This document shows, piece by piece, positions 51,644 through 61,671 of a stretch of DNA of 64,000 bases. The stretch is from Pichia kudriavzevii (taxonomy: Eukaryota; Ascomycota; Pichiomycetes; Pichiales; Pichiaceae). The translations under genes and the position numbers were made by a program. The notes beneath the pieces were generated by a model, which worked only from the letters and a program-made list of their open reading frames with translations, ran no database searches and had not been told where the DNA came from. Location: positions 992,001 to 1,056,000 of the forward strand of contig NC_042509.1 of the NCBI RefSeq assembly GCF_003054445.1, given 5' to 3'. Each line of letters opens with the position of its first letter. The stretch's first letter is position 1.

Positions 51644-53238
51644 CTTGAATATAAACTTTGTTAGTAAAAGTGTTGCAATAAAGGAAGAAAAGCAAAGAAT
51701 AAAAAAGAAAACATAAAGAAAGAGTAACAAAAATTTGCAAAGTGTTGCAAGCTGAAATATGAATACTGGAAAATCCACTACATTGTTCACCGTCTACATT
51801 TGCGTGTCTTGAAAGTGAAAAATTTTTTTTTTCTTGCGCGCTTTCCAGGGATCAGTATAAACCGGGTAACCCCCCCCTCCCTCCTTCCCTCCAACTAATC
51901 TAATTTTAGTTTCATGGCGACAAAACACCGAGCACGGAGAACGTGCTGTAATTCTCATTTCTATTCTATGCAAATCTGTCGAAAAGTTTCACAAAAAAAT
52001 ATTCACCCATTGGGGTTATCAACTAAATATACTTTTTGCCATTGGCTTTTATGTCTGTATATTGTATGAGTTACCTTCGGATAAAAAGACAGCCGCTCAA
52101 CTAATCCAAGGTACTAAAGTATTAGATTAATTGGATGCTCTTATATTTTTGCGTAATACAATTGTTGCAAGATACACCGGATAGTTCCATGAGGGCCGTG
52201 CTTTTAGCTAACGCCCCTACTACCCCATGAGCCATTAGTTATGCCTTAAAATATCATTCCAGGTTTCTGTTGCCAATCTTAACGTTGTCACTTCTTATCT
52301 TAACTTTGTTATTTCATATAAAATCGTTTTAGCTGCATATATTATTGTACACCCCCCCCTTGTAAGTCTCTCTGTTGATATATGTTGTAAGTTAATCTTG
52401 ATTGCCACATTTAACTCCTCTTTCAAAGCTAGAAAAAAAAAACTTTCCTGATTCTAATTGAAACCGCCCACTCCCCCCCCCCCTGTAGCGATAATAATGC
52501 ATAAAATAGTAAACGCCAAGCCTTTCAGGAAGATCATTTCATGCATAGAAGGTTGCATCGGCTTATGGAAATGTTGGTTCTATAGTGTTCGAGAAATATT
52601 CCCTTTTGGGACCAGCACACCAGTTAAAACCCCCCTTATTGAGTAGCAGAATGTTGTCCAGTCCTTCTTTTGGTTCTTTGTGCCTCCAATTTGGGAGTTA
52701 TTATAGCTTTCTTAAAAAAATGAACCCAAGTGGAATTAGCATCTCTTTGTTCAAGATGTTCCCTTGCAGGAAGATATCATTTCAATTATATATGATAATG
52801 CCGTGTCTGATTGGTAGGGGGGAAATATTTTCAATTGCTTGTCCAAGAGGAGAATGTTACGTCCATCATTCCCTATTAGGTATTTGAACCAAATAATACA
52901 CTTTTTTTGTCTTGAAGTTTCCTGCATACACATCATACAATCCTCTTGCGCTCTAACCAATACTGGTACTCTTAATTTATAATCAATCATTGTTCTTCTA
53001 CTCGAATCTTGTGTATGTGTATCTTCACCGGATGGATAGTAGAAGAACAGATTCTTCTCATTTTAAACTTGTATATACCTGAAAGTCATTCTTTCATAAA
53101 GTTTATAATAGTACTGGTTTCTCTAAACAAGAATATCACGGAAAATAGAAGCTTGATAAAACGTGTTGTCAGGAATAACCTTCACTGAGTATCACCAAAA
53201 TTTATTTATGTGTTTGGAATCCCTTTGTTTAATCTCAA
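51644..53238. other. 1.6-kb divergent region between RPL3 and the transposase-like gene
   Basis: The RPL3 promoter lies at the left. Homopolymer C runs occur near 51870 (about 8), 52352 (8) and 52473 (12), and TTTTTTTTTT near 51826. No tRNA, LTR or gene is seen. Frames at 52458-52887 have no family features. An unusually long promoter for the gene at 53239, if all of it belongs there. Confidence 0.5.
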
Positions 53239-56200
53239 ATGTCCCCTCCAAACAGACAATACATGTCATCTTCTGCATCTGCGCGTCTGAACTCCACCAC
53301 CATTGATAATAATCTCCCCCTTTACGGAAACAAAGATTCATCTGAACATTCTAATACATTGTCAATAAAAGACTCTGATATGAGCAACCAAATATTGAGC
53401 AACGATTTGAATATTAAAACCTCGAATCATGTCATGTCACAAAATAACAACGTCCCAACAAATTATAATTTGACAATGCAAGGTGATGTTGTTCGTTTCC
53501 CTGTTGTTCAGCCCACTTATCCATCAGTTATCTTTCATGAGCAACCACAGCCGTCGAGCTACCATTCGTTTGATCACCATCGTCAAAAAATCGAGTTCAA
53601 GCAGCAACAAATGAGTTATGAAAATATCCACAACACCCAGTGTAATCCTTTATATTTGCATCATCCTCTAGCCCAACATCATCAAATACTTTTACAGCCT
53701 CAGGATATAAATCAATACCAGCCCATGCAGCCGCTAGATCAGTTTAACCAACCACAACAACAAGCTCAAAACTATGCATTTCAACGAGAGGTAATCCAAC
53801 CACAACAACAGCAAATTTACCACCCTTACCAATCCGGTTATGTGCAACAGCATGTGCAGCAACACCAGCCTCACTATATCAACCAACCAAGACTACACAG
53901 CCCGTATCAATTTGTATCAAATAGGGTCAATAAACCGCCACATACAAATTCTCATAATCATAGGAACCATTTAAAATTTCTTTCAAGTTTTCCTTCATGT
54001 GATCAAACAAGAGTCATAGATTACCGATATGATCGGTCTCTTTCGAATCCACAGTCTATTCAATGGTTTGAGCAGTCGGTATACAATCTAAACCCATCAT
54101 TTGACAGCCGCAGTTATACAAACCGTTCAAATAGTTCAATTCAGTTCGACAATAGTTTTCAGGATCTTAGCAATGCAGCCTCCAGTGCCCCATCACCATA
54201 TATGAAACCACCAATGGGGCAACAACAGTTAAAGGTATTCCAAAAGAATCATTTTTCAACAAATATTACTCCCACATACACGGATCTGCAAGATAATCAT
54301 CATTTGCCTGGAGATAGTCTATCTTTTATTGGCATGCATGTTCCTTACCCCGACTTGAACTACTTGAATCTCGCAAGAGAACCAAATGTGGAATCTTCGG
54401 GCTTAGCGTTATCCAACAAATGTTCAACGTTTGAGCCCATGTTCAATGAAAAACAATTCAAAACTCAATCAGATGACCTCAAAATAATTAATATACCCAA
54501 CGACCATCCATCACCTTTAAGTGGTGCTTCCCCATTTGATGCTGCAAATCATGCTACAACAGTTGATACGAAAGCGAATAATAACGATGACAGCAACTTT
54601 GGTAATCAAAGCCTACTTGCAACGTTATTTATATCCAAGTTTAACTCAACGAGATTTTTGAAATTTGCGGAGATTCATTTTAGTTCGTTTCTGCAAACTA
54701 TTGAAAAGCTCAACATTAGTGCTGATCAATTCCCGTCATATGATATTGATTCGGATAAATGTTTCAGAAAGTCAAGGGAAAAATTGCTACTTCAGTGGAA
54801 TGATACACAATCATCTTTGAGCTTGAACTTTTGCACCTGTATGAAATTTGTCTCGTACGACAGTAAACCATCCGCTTGTCCTTTCAAATGCGAAGAACCG
54901 ATATTAAATCATAAAAATGTGACATTTTCAATTGAGTTATTCAACAACTTTATTATTTCTATCCTTAATAATAAGTCATTAAGATCATATCTGAAAAATA
55001 CAATTAGACCACAAAAGGATTCCAGGAGCAACACGTATTATTTACAAGGGGTCCATGATGGCTCCATTTATAGTGACGAAAAAGATGCTGACCTCGATTT
55101 TATTTTCACCTTTACAATAGTTTCACCAAACTTGAAGATGAAAAATCCTAACAGTGACAACTACGCCCCTCTTTGTCTGGTTTTGAATGAACTTCCTCCC
55201 GAGTTAAAATACCGGCCTGAGTTTGTATTTCTGATATGTTTCAACGATTTGAATCAGCCAGAACCTATTGTTAATAAGTTATTAGAACCAATCTTCTTAT
55301 ACTTTGAACATTTAAGAAACAATCCTCTTCGGATCAGCTTAAATCGCCATGAATACCGTTTCAAAATATTGCTACTATTTGGGTTAAGTAACGCAGATAA
55401 TAACAAAAGAAACCTTCTCAATGCTTCCAACGTCACTCTAGATTACCCATGTTCACTATGTCCTATTCCGAGTGTTACTGTGGAGAATCAGTCTTGTGTG
55501 ACATACAGCCTCGTCTATAATTCCAGAAAAATCGAAAGAATTGACAAGAACAATTATAAGGAAACGGTTGTGGAACCAATGATCCGTTTTAGTGAGCGGA
55601 AACGTGAAAAATTATACAAGACTAAAGTTTTAGATTCCTTAAACTTTTCAAAACATGTTTTTGTTGACCCTTTAAATGCCACATTACTATGTGTTTTCAA
55701 AAATGGAATTTTGAGGGTTTGTATTGATTACCTTAAGTCTAACCGCTTAAGTAGCATTGAGCAGAGCATCAAAACTGCTCATGAACTTGAAAACTTATTC
55801 AAAAATCCAAAAATAGTATCACAATTGACCAACTCGATATTTTCTGTTCCGACAGACTCAATTGACATTGATGATTTGAAAGTTTTGCAAAGAATTTTAC
55901 CATTTTTCTTTCGATTTGAGCTGAGTGAGATGTTTGATGCTAGCAGTAGATTGAAGGAAAATATTACTTACAGACTCAAATCACTTTCTGTCTTACTTGA
56001 GTTAAATAGTTACATCAGTGTGTTATTTTGTTCTGAAATAACTAAATCATCTTTGCAGCTGATAAAAAAAGGGTTTTCCAGTTTGATCGAGGAAATTGAA
56101 AACTTATCAAAATCCAACAAGTTTGAACATTTGAATAAGTTACTCAATGTTTCATTGCATTATATGATACATTTATATAATGATTGGGAGAAGTTTGGAA

Positions 56201-56913
56201 CACCAAACGTAGCTTCCTTATTGGAAATGGACAAGGCTATTGATAAATATGGTGAATTGGTGGGTACAAATGCAAAGCCACTAAAAGAGAAGGAACTGTG
56301 TGATCGTGTCAAGCTTTTAAATATTCAAAATTGTATGAAAGTTTTCAATTATCGAGTGCCAAAGTATTCAACATTTGAATTTATGGAGATTGTCCCAATT
56401 CCAGGAAATCAACTTAGTCAGCGTTGGAGAGTAAAGGTCAATGAATTTTGCAATAGGTTTTTGTCGAAGAAAGAAGGGTATTTTGAAGATGGAAACTACA
56501 TCAGTTTTGAGAACATCGGTTTATTTAGAAAGGATCATATAGAAAACAGGCCATCTTTACAACCTACTAGATTCAATTTGGCTCGTATTAGAAACTTTAG
56601 AAGAAGTGTTGGGTGGAGATATATCTACATCAACAGCATGAATCAAATTACACATATGAACCACGAAACTAATGAAAAGGTTTCGGCAGTGTTCATTGAA
56701 TACAGGATGACCAACACGGAAAAGTGGTACTGCCAAACAACACGAGACAGACCCAAGTTTCAAGTTAGTGAGTCTCTGTCAATGGATGCACCGAGCAGAG
56801 AAATGAAATCTGTTTGGCTGGATGATATTCGACTAGTGAACTTGCGGGTGGTCGGTGAAACACATTGGATATATGATCCCCATTTAACTCTGGATAGTGT
56901 ATTTAACATATAA
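53239..56913 (+). CDS. CACTA/tnp2 transposase-like protein with Gln/Asn-rich N-terminus
   Basis: An intact 1224-residue frame. Residues 1-430 are low-complexity, rich in Gln, Asn, His and Pro, like many yeast regulators. From about 525 the sequence follows the transposase_21 (tnp2) pattern of CACTA elements: Cys pairs C532/C534 and C547/C551, then YYLQGVHDGSIY (607-608 DG) like the family's DVFDGxxY, then LDFIFTFTIVSPNLKM, then LCLVLNELPPELKYRPEFVFLICF, EPIVNKLLEPIFLYFEHL and YRFKILLLFG, and CSLC at 738-741. At the place where the family has a catalytic Asp (DGFNPF) this protein has VSPNLK, so catalysis seems lost. No terminal inverted repeats are evident. I infer a domesticated, possibly regulatory, gene. 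The match is by eye. Confidence 0.55.
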   Translation: MSPPNRQYMSSSASARLNSTTIDNNLPLYGNKDSSEHSNTLSIKDSDMSNQILSNDLNIKTSNHVMSQNNNVPTNYNLTMQGDVVRFPVVQPTYPSVIFHEQPQPSSYHSFDHHRQKIEFKQQQMSYENIHNTQCNPLYLHHPLAQHHQILLQPQDINQYQPMQPLDQFNQPQQQAQNYAFQREVIQPQQQQIYHPYQSGYVQQHVQQHQPHYINQPRLHSPYQFVSNRVNKPPHTNSHNHRNHLKFLSSFPSCDQTRVIDYRYDRSLSNPQSIQWFEQSVYNLNPSFDSRSYTNRSNSSIQFDNSFQDLSNAASSAPSPYMKPPMGQQQLKVFQKNHFSTNITPTYTDLQDNHHLPGDSLSFIGMHVPYPDLNYLNLAREPNVESSGLALSNKCSTFEPMFNEKQFKTQSDDLKIINIPNDHPSPLSGASPFDAANHATTVDTKANNNDDSNFGNQSLLATLFISKFNSTRFLKFAEIHFSSFLQTIEKLNISADQFPSYDIDSDKCFRKSREKLLLQWNDTQSSLSLNFCTCMKFVSYDSKPSACPFKCEEPILNHKNVTFSIELFNNFIISILNNKSLRSYLKNTIRPQKDSRSNTYYLQGVHDGSIYSDEKDADLDFIFTFTIVSPNLKMKNPNSDNYAPLCLVLNELPPELKYRPEFVFLICFNDLNQPEPIVNKLLEPIFLYFEHLRNNPLRISLNRHEYRFKILLLFGLSNADNNKRNLLNASNVTLDYPCSLCPIPSVTVENQSCVTYSLVYNSRKIERIDKNNYKETVVEPMIRFSERKREKLYKTKVLDSLNFSKHVFVDPLNATLLCVFKNGILRVCIDYLKSNRLSSIEQSIKTAHELENLFKNPKIVSQLTNSIFSVPTDSIDIDDLKVLQRILPFFFRFELSEMFDASSRLKENITYRLKSLSVLLELNSYISVLFCSEITKSSLQLIKKGFSSLIEEIENLSKSNKFEHLNKLLNVSLHYMIHLYNDWEKFGTPNVASLLEMDKAIDKYGELVGTNAKPLKEKELCDRVKLLNIQNCMKVFNYRVPKYSTFEFMEIVPIPGNQLSQRWRVKVNEFCNRFLSKKEGYFEDGNYISFENIGLFRKDHIENRPSLQPTRFNLARIRNFRRSVGWRYIYINSMNQITHMNHETNEKVSAVFIEYRMTNTEKWYCQTTRDRPKFQVSESLSMDAPSREMKSVWLDDIRLVNLRVVGETHWIYDPHLTLDSVFNI

Positions 56914-57649
56914 CTTGTATAAAAGTTTTTAGAAATTATAGAGGAGATTGATCTTTCGAGGAAACCCGTTGCAAAGAGACAAGTGAAGCATATTTCTCCT
57001 ATTGTGGCTTGTGTGTCTGCATATATTGCTCACATCACTTTCATGCATGTGTACTTGCATCACGCAGATCGCTGCCTTTAGCGCCCATATATTACCTGTA
57101 GGTAATTTCCACTTGCATATTTTTCATGAGAGGCACTTTTTAGTACGTAATTTTGCAACTTGTGGCACGTAATTTCAGAACTTTTTACCGATCTTTATTT
57201 CGGCCTTTTCCGGGTTTCTGATTTTGGACGGTTTACGGGGTTTTGAATTTTTGACGGTTTTCGGGGGTTTTTTCGATTTTATTTTATTTTATTTTATTTT
57301 ATTTTATTTTATTTTATTTTATTTTTGATTTTTTTTTTCGACGCAGCGATTGCGACTGCGACTGCGACTCTCCTAGTTTGGACTATCCAGGACTTTTCGA
57401 CGTTTGTTTCCAGTGCTACATACTGTTAAGCGCGCTTGCCTAATACGGCAATTTGAGGAGCGCGGTCCGAAGTGGTTCTCACAATTCGTTATTCACTGGC
57501 CAATGAGTCAGGATGCATACAGCTGCAAATTTTTTTCCTATATATAAGCACCCTTGTCCAGGTGTCTGTAATCACATTTAACATTTTAAAGGCTATTTCC
57601 AACTTTCACGTTATCAAGACGCCAATAACAGCAATACTAACAGGACAAA
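56914..57649. promoter_or_regulatory. CPA1 promoter with Gcn4 site, TATA box and simple repeats
   Basis: TGAGTCA, the Gcn4 site, lies at 57504-57510, and TATATATAA at 57539-57547, about 100 bp before the ATG. Upstream are ATTACCTGTAGGTAAT (57091-57106), two degenerate copies of a GACGGTTT-x-CGGGG-TTTT unit (about 57218-57270), the ATTTT microsatellite and a GCGACT repeat (about 57347-57370). The leader after the TATA box has no ATG. Confidence 0.7.
57276..57325. repeat. ATTTT pentanucleotide microsatellite, 10 copies
   Basis: Ten uninterrupted copies of ATTTT, 50 bp. Such tracts are poor nucleosome substrates and may vary in length between strains. Confidence 0.95.
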
Positions 57650-58882
57650 ATGTTAGCATACAATATCTTGAAAAATAGTGCCATTAAGCAAGTCAGGTTT
57701 GCCTCATCATCCAAATCTCTAAGCTCAGCACAATTGGTTATTAAGAATGGTCCAACTTTTAGCGGTCTTTCCTTTGGTGCTCCAAAGACTGTTTCCGGAG
57801 AAGCCGTCTTTACAACATCGTTGGTAGGATACCCAGAATCAATGACTGACCCATCTTACCGTGGTCAGATCATCTGTTTCACCCAACCATTGATTGGAAA
57901 CTATGGCGTTCCATCCGGTACAAAACGTGATGAGTTTTCGCTACTCAAATACTTTGAATCTCCACATATTCAGTGCTCAGGTATAGTTGTCTCCGATGTT
58001 GCACTGGAATATTCTCATTGGACTGCTGTAGAGTCTCTTAGTGAATGGTGCCAAAGAGAAGGCGTTGCTGCAATTACCGGTGTCGATACCAGAGAGCTGG
58101 TCTCTTATTTGAGAGAACAAGGCTCAAGTTTGGCAAGGCTACAGGTTGACGGTGACAAGTCCAGTGATTTTTATGATCCTGGTCAGGTCAATATGGTCGC
58201 CAAGGTGACTACTAAACAACCTTATCACATCCCCGTTGCCAATGCAAAACACCACGTCTTAGTCGTTGATTGTGGTGCAAAGGAAAACATTTTAAGGTGT
58301 CTTGTTTCCAGAGGTGCTGATATTACTGTAGTTCCTTACAATTACCCAATACAAAAAGTCGCTGATAAATTCGATGGTATCTTTATCTCTAATGGACCAG
58401 GAGATCCAGTATATTGCTTCGAAACCGTTGAGAACCTGAAACAGGTCATCAAGGGAAACCCTGATTTACCTTTGATGGGCATCTGTATGGGCCATCAATT
58501 ACTTTCATTAGCTGCTGGCGCAAAAACATTGAAGTTGAAGTACGGTAATAGGGCTCACAACATTCCAACTCTCGATTTAACTACTGGCAAATGTCATATA
58601 ACGTCACAAAATCATGGTTACGCAGTCGACGCATCTACTTTACCTTCGGACTATCAAGAATACTTCATCAACTTAAACGACCAATCCAATGAAGGCATGA
58701 TGCACAAGGAAAGGCCTATTTTCTCCGTCCAATTCCACCCAGAAGCCAAAGGTGGTCCATTGGATTCATCTTTCTTGTTTGATAGATATTTCCAACTGCT
58801 GGATCAATACAAAGTTTCAAACAAGGCTAAAAATTTAGGTGATTTATCCCCAGAAAAACTACCTGGTGCTAGAGTCTGGTAA
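57650..58882 (+). CDS. CPA1: Carbamoyl-phosphate synthase small subunit (arginine-specific)
   Basis: Glutaminase subunit of the arginine-pathway carbamoyl-phosphate synthase, 410 residues (S. cerevisiae 411). The core matches the family: [30 protein letters not shown]-like, [18 protein letters not shown], the glutamine amidotransferase motif GICMGHQ (nucleophile Cys279), and FHPEAKGGP with the catalytic His and Glu. The first 25 residues ([26 protein letters not shown]) are basic and Ser/Ala-rich with RFA/S, resembling a mitochondrial presequence; S. cerevisiae Cpa1 lacks one and is cytosolic. Gcn4 site upstream. I see no arginine attenuator peptide between the TATA box and the ATG. Confidence 0.95.
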   Translation: MLAYNILKNSAIKQVRFASSSKSLSSAQLVIKNGPTFSGLSFGAPKTVSGEAVFTTSLVGYPESMTDPSYRGQIICFTQPLIGNYGVPSGTKRDEFSLLKYFESPHIQCSGIVVSDVALEYSHWTAVESLSEWCQREGVAAITGVDTRELVSYLREQGSSLARLQVDGDKSSDFYDPGQVNMVAKVTTKQPYHIPVANAKHHVLVVDCGAKENILRCLVSRGADITVVPYNYPIQKVADKFDGIFISNGPGDPVYCFETVENLKQVIKGNPDLPLMGICMGHQLLSLAAGAKTLKLKYGNRAHNIPTLDLTTGKCHITSQNHGYAVDASTLPSDYQEYFINLNDQSNEGMMHKERPIFSVQFHPEAKGGPLDSSFLFDRYFQLLDQYKVSNKAKNLGDLSPEKLPGARVW

Positions 58883-59250
58883 ATGCTTCAATTCATGGTA
58901 CTATACATCCAAAATTCCAGCGTTTTCTCTAAAAATTAACTGTAATTATTTTCTTTATAGCTTTTAGACTCATAGAAATAACTAAGTAATAGAAGTCTAC
59001 TCATAAAATAATATTATGGAGGGAACTGCAAGGAACTAGTATTGGGTTTGACATTGAAGTCTCTGGCTTCGGTTTTTGTTTGCGTTCAGTTTTTTTTTTT
59101 TTTTTTTTTTTGTCTCATCCACACAACGGCAACGGTAGTATAGAACGAGCTTTTAGGAAAAACTTCCCATTATGAATTGCCATGTTTCAATCACTAATTC
59201 CTCTTTTGCTTGAATATATTTCTGTTTTTTCCAGAATCTAACAAGTGAAC
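58883..59250. other. Intergenic region upstream of PBY1 with poly-T tract
   Basis: About 370 bp. A run of about 24 T lies near 59089-59112, followed by GTCTCATCC. TTTTTTCCAG just before the start resembles a 3' splice site, but no branch point is seen. No gene. Confidence 0.5.
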
Positions 59251-61607
59251 ATGAGAGTCTTGTTAACAAACGATGACGGTGGACCAAATGACCTAGCGTC
59301 TCCATACATTAAATATCTGGTAACCGCAATTTTGAAGTATACTGACTGGGATTTGACAATCTGTGTGCCTTTTTCTCAAAAGTCCTGGATCGGTAAAGCC
59401 CATTTTGCTGGTAAAGACGTTACTGTTAAATACATCTACACTTCAATTTCCAAGCCAGAAGACAACTCTTATCATGGACCATTTCCATGCTCACAACCAA
59501 AATTAAAGGATGACGCAGATCTGAAGGAATGGCTCCTAGTTGATAATGGGACTCCAGCAACGTGCACTGATATCGGTGTTAACCACATGTGTGGCGGTAG
59601 AGACAATGTTGATTTGGTTATCAGTGGACCGAATGTTGGTCGAAATTCTTCTGCGCTCTACGCACTTTCCAGTGGTACTGTTGGTGGTGCCATGGAGGGA
59701 TGCCATCAGGGTAAACGCGCCATTGCATTGTCTTATTCTTACGAAATTGATCCTAATGTTCCTGCAGAATGGCTGACGGAAGCTAGCTTGATAAGTGTAA
59801 AGATAGTCCAGCAGCTTTGGGATAACTGGAATGAAAAAAGTAGAGTCCAGATTTACACAGTTAATGTTCCGTTAAACGAAAATGTAAAACTTGGTAAAAC
59901 AAAAATTTATCACGTCCCAATGCTGGAAAATAAATGGGGTGAAAGTTTATTCCATAAATCAGATGAAGTGGAGACCAATAAACACGTGGACATTGTTGAT
60001 GGAAGTGTGGCTGATGGAATTGTTTTTAAATGGCGCCCAAATTTTGATATTGTTCACAAAGCAATAGACAAAAGTACAGAGAAAACAGATGGTAAGGTCA
60101 TTCAACAAGGCCATGCAAGTATAACTGCTCTCAGAGCAAACTTTTTGCATATTGATGAAGAAAACAAAGGTGAAATGATTCTCCAAGCGGATTCGTAAGT
60201 ATCATGTCCGTCCATACTGTCTTCAATCTAAACTGTCATGTGTATTTATTTTGTTCATTCAATTTAAATTTATTATTCTATAAATTTTGATTATAAAACT
60301 GAATAAATATATCGACTTGTTTCTTTTTTAAAACAAACATTATACTAACACATGAACATTCATTTATTTTCATTTTTTTTTCTTGAAGTCAAGCCAAAAA
60401 AAGGATCGCAAATGTTAAAATTGTGATAACTTATTCCGAAGATTCTTATATATACAAATCACTGGTAAAAGCAATACAAAATTATTTCCCTGATGTCAAC
60501 ATCTTACATGAAATCCCCCCTGAAGGTGGTTACTATGTCTTTCATTATGGTGATTATGAAGAATTAGATCACGAGAGATTGATGTCTGATAGAAGGTACA
60601 TTGCTAATGCATTCATCTACAGGAAATCTCTGATTAGAAAGCACTATCTCTCGAATACTATTGCAATGTATCAAGCGAAACATCCCGAATCAATATTGAA
60701 TACAGCGTTTCCGGAAAGTTTTAACTTTGAGCTAACATATGCCGAGTTTTTAGATGATGTTTTAGATGAAGTTTATGACTTACGTTGTGTGTTAGTGGAA
60801 AATGAAGAGAAAATGAATAAAACATTTATTTTAAAACCTGCAATGACGGATAAAGGTCAAGGTATTCGTCTTTTCAAGACAATTGATCAATTGCAGACTA
60901 TTTTTGACTCCTTCGATGAGGATGACACTGATGATGAAGGTGACGAAACGAACCAAGGAATGATTATTTCTCAGTTGAGGCATTTTGTTGTCCAAGAGTA
61001 TCTCTCCAATCCTTTATTAATTCCGGCTTATGGCAATAGGAAATTCCATATTAGAACGTACGTTCTTGCTAAGGGTCAGCTGCAAGTTTATGTTTATGAT
61101 AGGATGTTAATGTTGTTCAGCGCTGAGAAGTATATTGATCCAAATCAAGCCAATGATAACGTTGATGATGATGGAATTGTAGGAATGTCAGGCCATTTAA
61201 CAAACACCTGTTTACAAGATGATACCGACGAAAAGGTAGTTGAAGAGCTAGGCAAATCTTTACTCCCCGCTGATATGAAATCCAATATTATTGATCAAAT
61301 ACATGAAATTGTTGGAGATTTATTTAGAGCTGGTGTTAACATCGATAGAATGAATTTTCAGCCTTTACCGAATGCCTTTGAAGCATATGGACTCGATTTT
61401 CTAGTCTCAGCAGATTTGAACAAGCAGACTGGTGTTACCCTTTTAGAAGTTAATGCTTATCCTGACTTTAGACAGACAGGGAACGACCTTAAGAACCTGA
61501 TTGATGAGTTCTTTTGTGGTGTTATTTCCAAAGCCGTGTTGCCACTCATCGGCAACGAAGAAGAAGAAAGTGAAAACATGTCAAAAGTTCTTGACATTTC
61601 CATTTGA
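59251..61607 (+). CDS. PBY1: Pby1: SurE-like plus tubulin-tyrosine-ligase-like protein, two exons
   Basis: Protein of 720 residues after splicing (S. cerevisiae Pby1 753), associated with P-bodies and mRNA decapping. Exon 1 (59251-60194) encodes a SurE-type fold: RVLLTNDDGGPNDLASPY, GTPATCTDIGV, SGPNVGRNSS, SSGTVGGAMEG. Exon 2 (60389-61607) encodes the TTL/ATP-grasp domain: FILKPAMTDKGQGIRLF, FVVQEYLSNPLLI, KFHIRTYVLA, SGHLTNTCLQ, FLVSADLNKQTGVTLLEVNAYPDF. The join falls in codon 315 (TC plus T) between the two domains. The ATG at 59251 is the first (MRVLLTNDD). PBY1 (YBR094W) lies convergent to RXT2 (YBR095C) in S. cerevisiae, as here. Confidence 0.93.
60195..60388 (+). other. Intron of PBY1
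   Basis: 194 nt, AT-rich: GTAAGT at 60195-60200, branch TACTAAC at 60343-60349, 3' AG at 60387-60388 after a T tract. Splicing restores one frame across SurE and TTL domains. If retained, translation ends at once (TCG TAA), giving a SurE-only protein. Confidence 0.88.
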
Positions 61608-61671
61608 GGAAAAAAAAAAGTTTACCTTCATAATTATAATTATACTAGAATACAAACTATACATGTACTAC

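Noticed and set aside
51660-51666. TACTAAC on the minus strand just before the RPL3 ATG, suggesting a 5' UTR intron
   Set aside because: No GTATGT-like 5' splice site was found upstream within about 200 bp.
57503-57547. Short frame upstream of CPA1 as an arginine attenuator peptide
   Set aside because: It overlaps the TATA box and lacks the conserved attenuator core.
58097-58099. CUG-serine clade origin
   Set aside because: CTG stands at a conserved Leu position in CPA1, which favours the standard code.
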